From assembly GCF_003339815.1 (NCBI RefSeq), contig NZ_PPTT01000009.1, forward strand, positions 1-64,000: 64,000 nucleotides of DNA. The letters run 5' to 3'. The notes under the pieces are model-generated. The model worked only from the letters and a program-made list of their open reading frames with translations. It was not told the DNA's origin and made no database searches. Shown here piece by piece: positions 42,556 through 50,675 of the stretch. Every line of letters begins with the position of its first letter. Positions within the stretch are counted from its first letter, which is position 1. Made by a program: the position numbers and the translations under genes. The DNA comes from Eggerthella sinensis (GTDB lineage: Bacteria; Actinomycetota; Coriobacteriia; Coriobacteriales; Eggerthellaceae).

Positions 42556-42727
42556 AGCGCGTCCCTTTCGTCAAAAGATTCGATTGGGAACATCCTACCC
42601 TACCGTCAGCGGTTGATGGAAGGCCCTTCGCATGGCGAAGCAAGATATCGATCCGCAAGGAACACCCCTTCCGTCAGCCGCAAGACGAGCCCCTTTGCGC
42701 GGTTTGCGGTTTTTCCCACCAAAATGC

Positions 42728-42756
42728 TTGACATTCGCGTAGCGGGCGTTCAGTAT
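42728..42756 (+). promoter_or_regulatory. mgtA leader promoter
   Basis: Consensus TTGACA (42728-42733) with CAGTAT 17 bp downstream (42751-42756). Transcription from here would give a leader of about 475 nt before mgtA, the long untranslated/uORF region described in the next entries. Confidence 0.5.
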
Positions 42757-42819
42757 TGCGTGTGTTTTGCAGCGAGCCCTTCCCCGGCCCGTTGGACCGA
42801 GCCATGAAGGAGGTGCCTT

Positions 42820-42891
42820 TTGGACGACAGTTGCTCAGCCATCCCGCTACGTCAGGGGCATCGCCCGACGGCTCGCACCGTGCGCTCCTAG
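42820..42891 (+). CDS. Possible first leader ORF upstream of mgtA
   Basis: AAGGAGGTG at 42807-42815 is followed 4 nt later by a TTG start. The product would be 23 residues, starting MDDSCSAIPLRQGHRPTART. The Shine-Dalgarno match is excellent, but the start codon is weak and no homologue is known. It may prime ribosomes onto the leader. Confidence 0.3.
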   Translation: MDDSCSAIPLRQGHRPTARTVRS

Positions 42892-43023
42892 CAGCGCCTC
42901 CGGCGCATCCAACGCATCCGATCCCCCTTCGACAACCCGAACCATCCGCCCCGTCGATCCTCCTGTGCGCCCGCACAGCCGCCTCGACGCGCTCAGAAAC
43001 ACGAACCGAAGGAGGTGAGAGCC

Positions 43024-43125
43024 GTGAAACCCCGCAAACCCCCGCCCGGCGTACTGCCGGAACGTCAGAACGGCGCGTCGGCGTTCGGCTCGAGCTTCGA
43101 CCGATCGCGATCGCCTGCATCCTGA
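43024..43125 (+). CDS. Proline-rich leader peptide upstream of mgtA (MgtL-like)
   Basis: A perfect AAGGAGGTGA (43009-43018) stands 5 nt before a GTG. The 33-residue product begins MKPRKPPPGVLPERQNGAS and ends DRSRSPAS; five of the first eleven residues are proline. Proline-rich leader peptides such as enterobacterial MgtL sense low Mg2+ because ribosomes falter on them, which switches downstream RNA structure. The position, 114 nt before the Mg2+ ATPase gene and ahead of a stable hairpin, fits that logic. No sequence homology to MgtL is claimed. Confidence 0.55.
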   Translation: MKPRKPPPGVLPERQNGASAFGSSFDRSRSPAS

Positions 43126-43138
43126 CCGGCATGCGTCG

Positions 43139-43166
43139 GAACCGCCTGCGTGCGCAGGCCCGGTTC
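43139..43166 (+). other. Hairpin between leader ORF and mgtA
   Basis: GAACCG-CCTGC pairs with GCAGG-(CC bulge)-CGGTTC around a GTGC loop. It begins 14 nt after the leader-ORF stop, where a stalled ribosome would influence it. A second small stem GAGGC/GCCTC lies at about 43204-43216. Confidence 0.45.
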
Positions 43167-43239
43167 GGCGCCTCATCAAGCCGTCGAGCCCCACCGTATC
43201 GAACGAGGCTTTGCCTCACGAAACGAAAGGGGTGAAGCG

Positions 43240-45906
43240 ATGAAAAAGCTCGCAACCCTCAACCGCACGGGAGAAACCTCCACCGTGCGCGCATCAATGC
43301 TCGATTCCGCCGCGACGTGGCGCATCGAGGACATCTACGACCTGTTCGGAACCACGGCGGGCGGCCTCGACCGCGCCCACGTGGAACAATCCCGCGACTC
43401 GTACGGACGCAACGTCGTCGAACAGGGAAGAAACGACGATCTGCTCCGGCGCATCGTCAAGGCGTTCATCAACCCGTTCACCTGCATCCTCATCGCACTG
43501 GCCATCGTATCGACCTGCACGGACATCGTCTTCGCCGCACCGGGCGATGCCGATCCGACCACGGTCGTCATCATCTCGACGATGGTAGCCATCTCAGGCA
43601 CGCTGCGCTTCGTGCAGGAAGGCCGCAGCGGAAGAGCCGCCGCCCGCCTGGCCGCCATGATCAGCAATACCGCTTGCGTCATACGAGCCGAGGACGGCGA
43701 GCAGGTGATCCCCATCGAGGATCTGGTTGCAGGAGACCTCGTCCGCCTGTCTGCGGGCGATTTGATACCAGCCGATATGAGGCTCGTGCAAACCAAGGAT
43801 CTTTTCTTGAGCGAAGCCGCGCTCACCGGCGAAAGCGAACCCGTGGAGAAGAGCGCCGAAAACCGCGACGTGGCCTTCATGGGTTCCACGATCGTATCCG
43901 GCAGCGCTACGGGCATCGTCGTGCTCGTAGGCAACGACACCTTGCTCGGAGCCACCGCCGCGACCCTTTCGAACGAGCCTCCCCAAACCTCCTTCGAACT
44001 TGGCGTCAGTTCGGTTTCGTGGGTGCTCATCCGGTTCATGCTGGTAATGGTGCCCGTCGTGCTGTTCATCAACGGCTTCACCAAGGGCGACTGGATGGAG
44101 GCGGCCCTGTTCGCCGTGTCCGTGGCCATCGGCCTCACCCCGGAGATGCTTCCCATGATCGTGACCACGTGCCTGGCGAAAGGCGCGGTCAGCATGGCGA
44201 ACGAGAACGTGATCATCAAGAATCTCGACGCGGTTCAGAACCTCGGCTCCATCGACGTGCTCTGCTGCGACAAAACCGGCACGCTCACGTTGGATCGCGT
44301 GGCGCTGCACCGGTGTCTGGACGTCGAAGGAAACGACAGCCGCCGCGTCCTGCACTGTTCCTATTTGAACAGCTACCACCAAACCGGGTTGAGGAACCCG
44401 ATGGACAGCGCCGTCGTCGCCTCCGTCGAGGACGGAGCCGAAGACGCTCTGCTGCGCGACCTGAAAACCTCCTACACCAAGATCGACGAAGCCCCCTTCG
44501 ACTTCGAGCGCCGACGCATGAGCGTGGTGGTGTCCGATTTGTCCGGCGCAACCCAGATGGTGACGAAGGGCGCTGTGGAGGAAATGCTCGACGTCTGCTC
44601 GTTCGCAAACGTCGGCAACGAGATAGTCCCGCTGGACGAGCGGATGCGCGCCTCCGCGCTGGAGAGGGTCAATAAGCTCAATGCCCAGGGCATGCGCGTC
44701 CTGGCCGTCGCCCAGAAAGCCGATCCCCGCCCCGTCGGCGCATTCTCCAGCGAAGACGAAACGAACATGGTGCTCATCGGGTACCTAGCCTTCCTCGATC
44801 CCCCCAAGGGGAGCGCCGAAAACGCGATTCGCGCGCTGAGGGAGCACAACGTGGACGTGAAGGTGCTCACGGGCGACAACGAGAACGTGGCCGCTGCGGT
44901 GTGCCGGCGCGTGGGGGTGGATACCGAGCGCATCGTGCTGGGCAGCCAGGTTGAGGATATGGACGACGAGCGATTGAGCGGAGTCGTCGAGCAAGCTTCC
45001 GTATTCGCCAAGCTCTCTCCCGATCAGAAGGCGCGCGTCGTCACGGCGCTGCGTCGCAACGGCCACGCGGTGGGTTTCATGGGGGACGGCATCAACGACG
45101 CCGCCGCCATGCACGTGTCGGACGTGGGCGTATCGGTGGATACGGCCGTCGACATAGCGAAGGAGTCCGCGCAGGTCGTATTGCTGGAAAAGGATCTGAT
45201 GGTGCTTGAGAGAGGCATCGTCGAAGGCCGTCGCACGCACGCGAACACGATCAAGTACATCAAGATGACCGCGTCGTCGAACTTCGGCAACATGTTCTCG
45301 GTGATGGCCGCAAGCGCGTTCCTCCCCTTCCTGCCCATGGCGTCCATCCAGCTCATCCTGCTGAACCTCATCTACGACGTATCCTGCACGGCCATACCCT
45401 GGGACAACGTCGACGAGGAGTTCCTCGCGCGGCCGCAGAAGTGGAACGCGCGCTCGATAGTGGATTTCATGGTGCGTATCGGGCCCACCAGCTCCGTGTT
45501 CGACATCACCACCTACCTGCTCATGTTCTTCCTCGTATGCCCCTTGGTCGCAGGCGCGCCGTTCGACCGGATCACCGATCCTGCCACGCTGGCTCTGTTC
45601 GTGGCCACGTTCCAAGCGGGATGGTTCGTCGAGTCCATGTGGACGCAAACGCTGGTCATCCACATGATCAGGACGCCCAAGATCCCGTTTCTGCAGAGTC
45701 GCGCCTCGAAGCCGGTGACCGTGCTCACCTTGGCGGGGATAGCCCTGCTCACGTGCATACCGTTTTCGCCGTTGGCGGGTCCGCTCGGGCTTGCGCCGTT
45801 ACCGCCCGTCTACTTCGCACTGCTTTTGGTCACCGTCGCCTGCTACATGGCGCTCGTGACCGTGGTGAAGCGCCGCTTCGTCAAGCGCTACGGCAGCTTG
45901 CTCTAG
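43240..45906 (+). CDS. mgtA: Magnesium-importing P-type ATPase
   Basis: An 888-residue P3B-type ATPase, family length. It has the N-terminal soluble tail, the actuator motif LTGES (about 208), the phosphorylation site DKTGTLT (about 344), nucleotide-domain LTGDN and the hinge [20 protein letters not shown] (about 615-634), and about ten membrane helices including [20 protein letters not shown]. It imports Mg2+ at the cost of ATP when Mg2+ is scarce. AAAGGGGTGAAGCG precedes the ATG. The long structured leader with small ORFs points to post-initiation control of expression. Confidence 0.92.
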   Translation: MKKLATLNRTGETSTVRASMLDSAATWRIEDIYDLFGTTAGGLDRAHVEQSRDSYGRNVVEQGRNDDLLRRIVKAFINPFTCILIALAIVSTCTDIVFAAPGDADPTTVVIISTMVAISGTLRFVQEGRSGRAAARLAAMISNTACVIRAEDGEQVIPIEDLVAGDLVRLSAGDLIPADMRLVQTKDLFLSEAALTGESEPVEKSAENRDVAFMGSTIVSGSATGIVVLVGNDTLLGATAATLSNEPPQTSFELGVSSVSWVLIRFMLVMVPVVLFINGFTKGDWMEAALFAVSVAIGLTPEMLPMIVTTCLAKGAVSMANENVIIKNLDAVQNLGSIDVLCCDKTGTLTLDRVALHRCLDVEGNDSRRVLHCSYLNSYHQTGLRNPMDSAVVASVEDGAEDALLRDLKTSYTKIDEAPFDFERRRMSVVVSDLSGATQMVTKGAVEEMLDVCSFANVGNEIVPLDERMRASALERVNKLNAQGMRVLAVAQKADPRPVGAFSSEDETNMVLIGYLAFLDPPKGSAENAIRALREHNVDVKVLTGDNENVAAAVCRRVGVDTERIVLGSQVEDMDDERLSGVVEQASVFAKLSPDQKARVVTALRRNGHAVGFMGDGINDAAAMHVSDVGVSVDTAVDIAKESAQVVLLEKDLMVLERGIVEGRRTHANTIKYIKMTASSNFGNMFSVMAASAFLPFLPMASIQLILLNLIYDVSCTAIPWDNVDEEFLARPQKWNARSIVDFMVRIGPTSSVFDITTYLLMFFLVCPLVAGAPFDRITDPATLALFVATFQAGWFVESMWTQTLVIHMIRTPKIPFLQSRASKPVTVLTLAGIALLTCIPFSPLAGPLGLAPLPPVYFALLLVTVACYMALVTVVKRRFVKRYGSLL

Positions 45907-45914
45907 CTCAGGGC

Positions 45915-45945
45915 GGCGCGCTCCCCCGGCGCCAAGGAGCGCGTC
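45915..45945. terminator. Hairpin between converging mgtA and fbp
   Basis: CGCGCTCC / GGAGCGCG with two further outer pairs, in the 93-bp gap between convergent genes. No T-run. Confidence 0.5.
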
Positions 45946-45999
45946 GCCATGGTGCGTTATGCTCATCAACGCCGATTGCAGCATCAGCTCAGTCGTTTC

Positions 46000-47955
46000 C
46001 TACTGCTCGCGCTCGGCTATGGTGCCGCGGCGGTAGGCGGCGAGCAGCTCTTCCAGGTCGGCGATCTGCTGTTTGAGCACCGCGCCCGTGTCGGTGTCGG
46101 CCACGAGCGTGCGTTCGCCCACGAGCTCCACCACGCGGCGCGACGAGTGGATGTCCAGCTCGTTGATCACGGCGGCGCGAGTGGATTCCAAAGGCTCGTG
46201 CGCGGCCAGCACGAAGCCGTACGAGTTCGAGATGAGCGTGTAGCCGGCGATGCCCGTGGTGGGCTGGTACGCCTTCGAGAAGCCGCCGTCGATGGTGAGC
46301 ACGTGGCCGTCGCACTTCACGGGGTCTTCGCCGTCCTTCGCCTTCACCGGCACGTGCCCGCACACGATGCGCGACGTCTCGAACTCGAGGCCGAAGTCCT
46401 CGAAGATGCCCGCGAGCACGTCCGGGTCGTTCAGGTAGGCGTAGAAGGGGTTCTTGACCTCCTTGCGCGCCTCCTTCTCGGCGATGAGGTACAGTTCGAA
46501 CGTGGCCATCTTGCTCTTCGCGAACAGGGGCGACCCCTCCCCCAGCCACAGGTACCACATGAGGTCGCGCCCGCGCTTGCGCTCGTCGGGATCGGACGCG
46601 TTGAAGCCGGCGCGCACCCAGCGCTCCATGGCGTCGTAGAGCGCGCGTCCCCGGTACTTCTCGCCGAACACGTCCACCTCCATGAGGGAGCCGTCGGCGT
46701 TGAGCGGCACGCACGCGTGGAACAGCAGGTTGCCGTTGCTCACCTTGTAGAGGCTGCCCGCCTCGAGGAAGAAGCGCATGTGGCGCTGCAGCTTCTCGCA
46801 GCCCGTGAACGCCTGCTCGAGGCGCTGCATGACCTCTTCCTCCTCGGGGGTGAGACGGTAGGGGTCGGCCGGGTCCACCGTGGGGAACACCGTGTCGGTG
46901 AGCGCGTACTCCACGCCGTCCACCACCACGGTGTTGCGCTCGAAGTCGATCTTGTCGAGCAGCTTGCGACTCTCGAGGCCGAAGTCGGGGTTCTCGTCGA
47001 TGAGCTGGGCTTCCACTTTGAACTGGATGATGGCCATGGCCTTCTGGATCTTCACGTTCATCTCGAGCTCTTGCGGCGAGAGGTCGGGGTTGCCCTTGAG
47101 CCCGAACGCCACGCACGGGTCGTCGGCGTAGGCGTCGAGCGCGAACGACGCGAGCGGCAGGATGTTGATGCCGTAGGCGTCCTCCAAGATGGACAGGTTG
47201 CCGTAACGCGCGCAGTTGCGCACGACGTGCGCGATGCAGCCGCGCTGCCCGAGCGAGGCGCCCATCCACACGATGTCGTGGTTGCCCCATTGGATGTCGA
47301 GCGAGTGGTAGCCCATGAGGGTGTCCATGATGATGTGGGGGTACGGCCCGCGGTCGTAGATGTCGCCGACGATGTGCAGGTGATCGATGGCGAGGCGCTG
47401 GATGAGCATGCTGAGCGCCTCGATGAGCGCGCCGCCGCGGTCGGTGCGGATGACGGCGTCGACGATGGCGGCGTAGTAGGCCTGCTTGTCCACGCCGAGA
47501 CGGTTCTCGGTCATGAGCTCTTCGATGATGTAGGCGAAGTCCTTCGGCAGCGCCTTGCGCACGCGCGAGCGCGTGTACTTGCGCGCCGAGCGCTTGCACA
47601 CGGCCACGAGCCGCGGCACCATGACGGCGTACCAGGTCTGCGCGTCTTCCACCTGCGACAGCACGAGCTCCATCTTCTCGCGCGGGTAGTAGATGAGCGT
47701 GGCCAGCGAGCGCTTCTCCTCCGCGCTCAGGCTGTCGCCGAACACGTCGTCGATCTTGAGGCGGATGGAGCCCGATGCGTTCTTGAGGATGTGCGAGAAC
47801 GCCTCGTACTCGCCGTGGATGTCGGAGGCGAAGAACTCGGTGCCCTTCGGAAGGTTCAGGATGGCGCTGAGGTTGATGATCTCCGCCGACGCCTTGGCGG
47901 CGGTGGGAAACGAACGTGAGAGAAGTTCCAGGTACCGCAGTTCGGTCGCATCCAT
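46000..47955 (-). CDS. fbp: Fructose-1,6-bisphosphatase, class III
   Basis: A 651-residue class III FBPase, the calcineurin-like type of Firmicutes and Coriobacteriia, required for gluconeogenesis. Metal-binding motifs: FFASDIHGEYEAF (about 47-59), HIVGDIYDRGPYPH (about 205-218), QWGNHDIVWMG (about 233-243), and later CGHVPVKAKDGEDP. The ATG at 47955 (MDATELRYLELLSRSF) is chosen because AAGGAGG lies 7 nt upstream. Length fits the family (about 640-670). Confidence 0.94.
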   Translation of the reverse strand: MDATELRYLELLSRSFPTAAKASAEIINLSAILNLPKGTEFFASDIHGEYEAFSHILKNASGSIRLKIDDVFGDSLSAEEKRSLATLIYYPREKMELVLSQVEDAQTWYAVMVPRLVAVCKRSARKYTRSRVRKALPKDFAYIIEELMTENRLGVDKQAYYAAIVDAVIRTDRGGALIEALSMLIQRLAIDHLHIVGDIYDRGPYPHIIMDTLMGYHSLDIQWGNHDIVWMGASLGQRGCIAHVVRNCARYGNLSILEDAYGINILPLASFALDAYADDPCVAFGLKGNPDLSPQELEMNVKIQKAMAIIQFKVEAQLIDENPDFGLESRKLLDKIDFERNTVVVDGVEYALTDTVFPTVDPADPYRLTPEEEEVMQRLEQAFTGCEKLQRHMRFFLEAGSLYKVSNGNLLFHACVPLNADGSLMEVDVFGEKYRGRALYDAMERWVRAGFNASDPDERKRGRDLMWYLWLGEGSPLFAKSKMATFELYLIAEKEARKEVKNPFYAYLNDPDVLAGIFEDFGLEFETSRIVCGHVPVKAKDGEDPVKCDGHVLTIDGGFSKAYQPTTGIAGYTLISNSYGFVLAAHEPLESTRAAVINELDIHSSRRVVELVGERTLVADTDTGAVLKQQIADLEELLAAYRRGTIAEREQ

Positions 47956-48028
47956 GTCCGGCCTCCTTGTAGGGTTCTTCAACATGCTGATCGCCCTATG
48001 ATACCCGCATGAGCAGGGTCGCGGGAGC

Positions 48029-48370
48029 CTACTCCCACATCTTCCATATCTCGGGCGCGTAGCCCACGGTGGCCTGCTTTCCGTTGCGCACCACCGGCTC
48101 GGCCAGGACGTGCTGGTTCTCGAGGAGCTTGTCGAACTTCTGGTCGGGCGTAAGATGCGCGAGCAGGGCCACGAGGTCCTGGTCTTTGGCCTTGGCGTCG
48201 ATGAGCGCCTCGATGCCGCCCGCCGCGCGCGCCACCGACTCGAGCTCGCCCTTGCTCATGCCCTTCTCGCGCACGTCGATGAACTGGAACTTCACGCGCC
48301 GCTCCTTGAAGTAGCGCTGTGCTTTCTTCGTGTCGAAGCTCTTCTTGCTTCCGAATACCTGGATGTTCAT
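48029..48370 (-). CDS. ArsC/Spx-family thioredoxin-fold protein lacking the usual Cys
   Basis: A 113-residue ArsC-like protein: NIQVFGSKKSFDTKKAQRYF, VKFQFIDVREKGMSKGELES, and LAEPVVRNGKQATVGYAPEIW are the standard blocks. The active-site position normally occupied by Cys (C-x-x-C/S) reads SFDT, so arsenate or disulfide chemistry is unlikely; a binding or regulatory role is more probable. AAGGAG precedes two possible starts, 48376 and 48370; I use 48370. The gene is divergent from tex. Confidence 0.8.
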   Translation of the reverse strand: MNIQVFGSKKSFDTKKAQRYFKERRVKFQFIDVREKGMSKGELESVARAAGGIEALIDAKAKDQDLVALLAHLTPDQKFDKLLENQHVLAEPVVRNGKQATVGYAPEIWKMWE

Positions 48371-48448
48371 ACGCATTCGCTCCTTGCGCGCTCGTCTATA
48401 ATGACTACGAACTGTACTATACCCCGGATCAAAAGCGAGAATACATCC

Positions 48449-50602
48449 ATGCCATCCATCCAATCAACCATCGCCCAGGAGCTTGGGCTTACCGCGGCGC
48501 AGGTGGCCACGGTCATCGAGCTCATCGACGAGGGCAACACCATCCCCTTCATCGCCCGGTACCGCAAGGAGGCCACGGGCGGCATCGACGACGTGGCGCT
48601 GCGCGAGCTCGACGACCGCCTGGCCTACCTGCGCACGCTCGAGGCGCGCAAGGCCGACGTGCTCAAGGCCATCGAGGAGCAGGGCAAGCTCACCGACGAC
48701 CTGCGGTCGAAGATCGAGGCGGCCACGGTCATGCAGCGCGTGGAGGACCTGTACAAGCCGTACAAGAAGAAGCGCGCCACCCGCGCCTCGAAGGCCCGCG
48801 ACGCCGGGCTCGAGCCGCTCGCGCTGCTGCTCATCGCGCAGGCGACGACCCACGGCGACCCGCGCGCGCTGGCGGCGCCGTACGCGAAGGCCGACAGCGC
48901 CTACGACACGCCCGAGGCCGTGCTGCAGGGCGCCCGCGACATCGTGGCCGAGGCCCTCGCCGACGACGCCGAGCACGTCGCGGCGCTGCGCACGCTCACC
49001 CGCCGGCAGGCCGTCATCGAGGTGGCCGCCGTCGACGCGAACGAGAAGACGGTGTACGACACCTACTACGGCTCCTCGGAGCAGCTCGCCCGCATTCCCA
49101 ACCACCGCATCCTCGCCATCAACCGCGGCGAGAAGGAGGGCAAGCTCAAGGTGCACGTGCGCACGGACGCCGACGCGGCCGTCGCGCTGCTGGAAAGGCG
49201 CGTGATCAGGCGTCCGAGCATCTTCGCCGACGAGCTCAAGGCCGCCGTCGCCGACAGCTACAAGCGCCTCATCGCGCCCTCGCTCGAGCGCGAGCAGCGC
49301 GCCGAGCTCACCGAGCGCGCGCAAACCGACGCCATCCGCGTGTTCGCCAAGAACACCGAGAGCCTGCTCTCGCAACGCCCCGTGCGCGGCGCGCGGGTCA
49401 TCGCGCTCGACCCGGGCTACCGCACCGGCTGCAAGGTGGCGGTGCTCGACGAGTACGGCAAGCTGCTCGACTACACCACCGTCTACCCCACCCCGCCGCG
49501 CTCGGACGTCGCGGGCACGCAGCGCACGCTGGCGGGCTACGTGCGCACGTACGGGGCCAACGTCATCGTCATCGGCAACGGCACGGGCAGCCGCGAGACC
49601 GAAGAGGTGGTGGCCGACCTCATCGCGCGCACCGATACACCGCTGTCGTACACCATCGTCAACGAGGCAGGCGCCTCGGTGTACTCGGCCTCGCAGCTGG
49701 CGAGCGAGGAGTACCCCGACCTCGACGTCACCACGCGCGGCGCCATGAGCCTGGGCCGCCGCCTGCAGGACCCGCTGGCCGAGCTCGTGAAGATCCCGCC
49801 GCAGTCCATCGGCGTCGGGCAGTACCAGCACGACCTCAACCAGGCCGCGCTCGAGCGCGCGCTCACGGGCGTCGTGGAGAACGTCGTGAACCGCGTGGGC
49901 GTCGACCTCAACACGGCCAGCGCGAGCCTGCTCGGATACGTGTCGGGCATCAGCGCGCCCGTCGCGAAGAACATCGTGGCCTACCGCGAGGAGCACGGGG
50001 CGTTCACCGACCGCCGCCAGCTCAAGAAGGTGCCGAAGCTGGGCGCGAAGGCCTACCTGAACTGCGCCGGGTTCCTGCGCATCGCCGGCGGCAAGAACCC
50101 CCTCGACGCCACGAGCGTGCACCCCGAAAGCTACCCCGCGGCGTCTGAGGTGCTCCGGCGCGCCGGCGTCGAGCCGGAGGCGCTGACGCGGGGCGGCGTG
50201 CCCGACATCGCGAAGCGCCTCGGCGACGTGGGCGCGCTGGCCGCCGAGCTGGGCGTGGGCGCGCCGACGCTGCGCGACATCGTGGCCGAGCTGGAGAAGC
50301 CGGGGCGCGACCCGCGCGACGACGCGCCCGAGGTGGTGTTCAGCCGCAGCGTGCGCGACTTCGACGACCTCGAGGCGGGCATGGAGCTGACGGGCACCGT
50401 GCGCAACGTGGTGGACTTCGGCGCGTTCGTGGACATCGGCGTGAAGCAGGACGGCCTCGTGCACATCTCGAAGCTGGCCGACCGCTTCGTCAAGCACCCG
50501 AGCGAGGTGGTGTCCGTCGGCGACACCGTCACCGTATGGGTGACCGGTGTCGACAAGGACCGCGGCAAGATCTCGCTCTCCATGGTGAAGGCCAAGGCGT
50601 AG
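48449..50602 (+). CDS. tex: Tex-family S1 RNA-binding protein
   Basis: A 717-residue Tex protein. Order: N-terminal helical Tex domain (IAQELGLTAAQVATVIELID), YqgF-like RNase H fold (VIALDPGYRTGCKVAVLDEY, about 325), helix-hairpin-helix (YVSGISAPVAKNIVAYREEH, about 500), and a C-terminal S1 domain (GMELTGTVRNVVDFGAFVDI, about 645). Tex is a conserved RNA polymerase-associated nucleic-acid-binding protein. I take the ATG at 48449 (MPSIQST). Its Shine-Dalgarno is weak, AAAGCGAGA. Confidence 0.93.
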   Translation: MPSIQSTIAQELGLTAAQVATVIELIDEGNTIPFIARYRKEATGGIDDVALRELDDRLAYLRTLEARKADVLKAIEEQGKLTDDLRSKIEAATVMQRVEDLYKPYKKKRATRASKARDAGLEPLALLLIAQATTHGDPRALAAPYAKADSAYDTPEAVLQGARDIVAEALADDAEHVAALRTLTRRQAVIEVAAVDANEKTVYDTYYGSSEQLARIPNHRILAINRGEKEGKLKVHVRTDADAAVALLERRVIRRPSIFADELKAAVADSYKRLIAPSLEREQRAELTERAQTDAIRVFAKNTESLLSQRPVRGARVIALDPGYRTGCKVAVLDEYGKLLDYTTVYPTPPRSDVAGTQRTLAGYVRTYGANVIVIGNGTGSRETEEVVADLIARTDTPLSYTIVNEAGASVYSASQLASEEYPDLDVTTRGAMSLGRRLQDPLAELVKIPPQSIGVGQYQHDLNQAALERALTGVVENVVNRVGVDLNTASASLLGYVSGISAPVAKNIVAYREEHGAFTDRRQLKKVPKLGAKAYLNCAGFLRIAGGKNPLDATSVHPESYPAASEVLRRAGVEPEALTRGGVPDIAKRLGDVGALAAELGVGAPTLRDIVAELEKPGRDPRDDAPEVVFSRSVRDFDDLEAGMELTGTVRNVVDFGAFVDIGVKQDGLVHISKLADRFVKHPSEVVSVGDTVTVWVTGVDKDRGKISLSMVKAKA

Positions 50603-50675
50603 GGCGCGGGCGCAAGGGGGGCTCCGCGCTCGCCGGGGCGCCGGGAGCAACGCGCACGCACGCGCCCCTGGCGCC

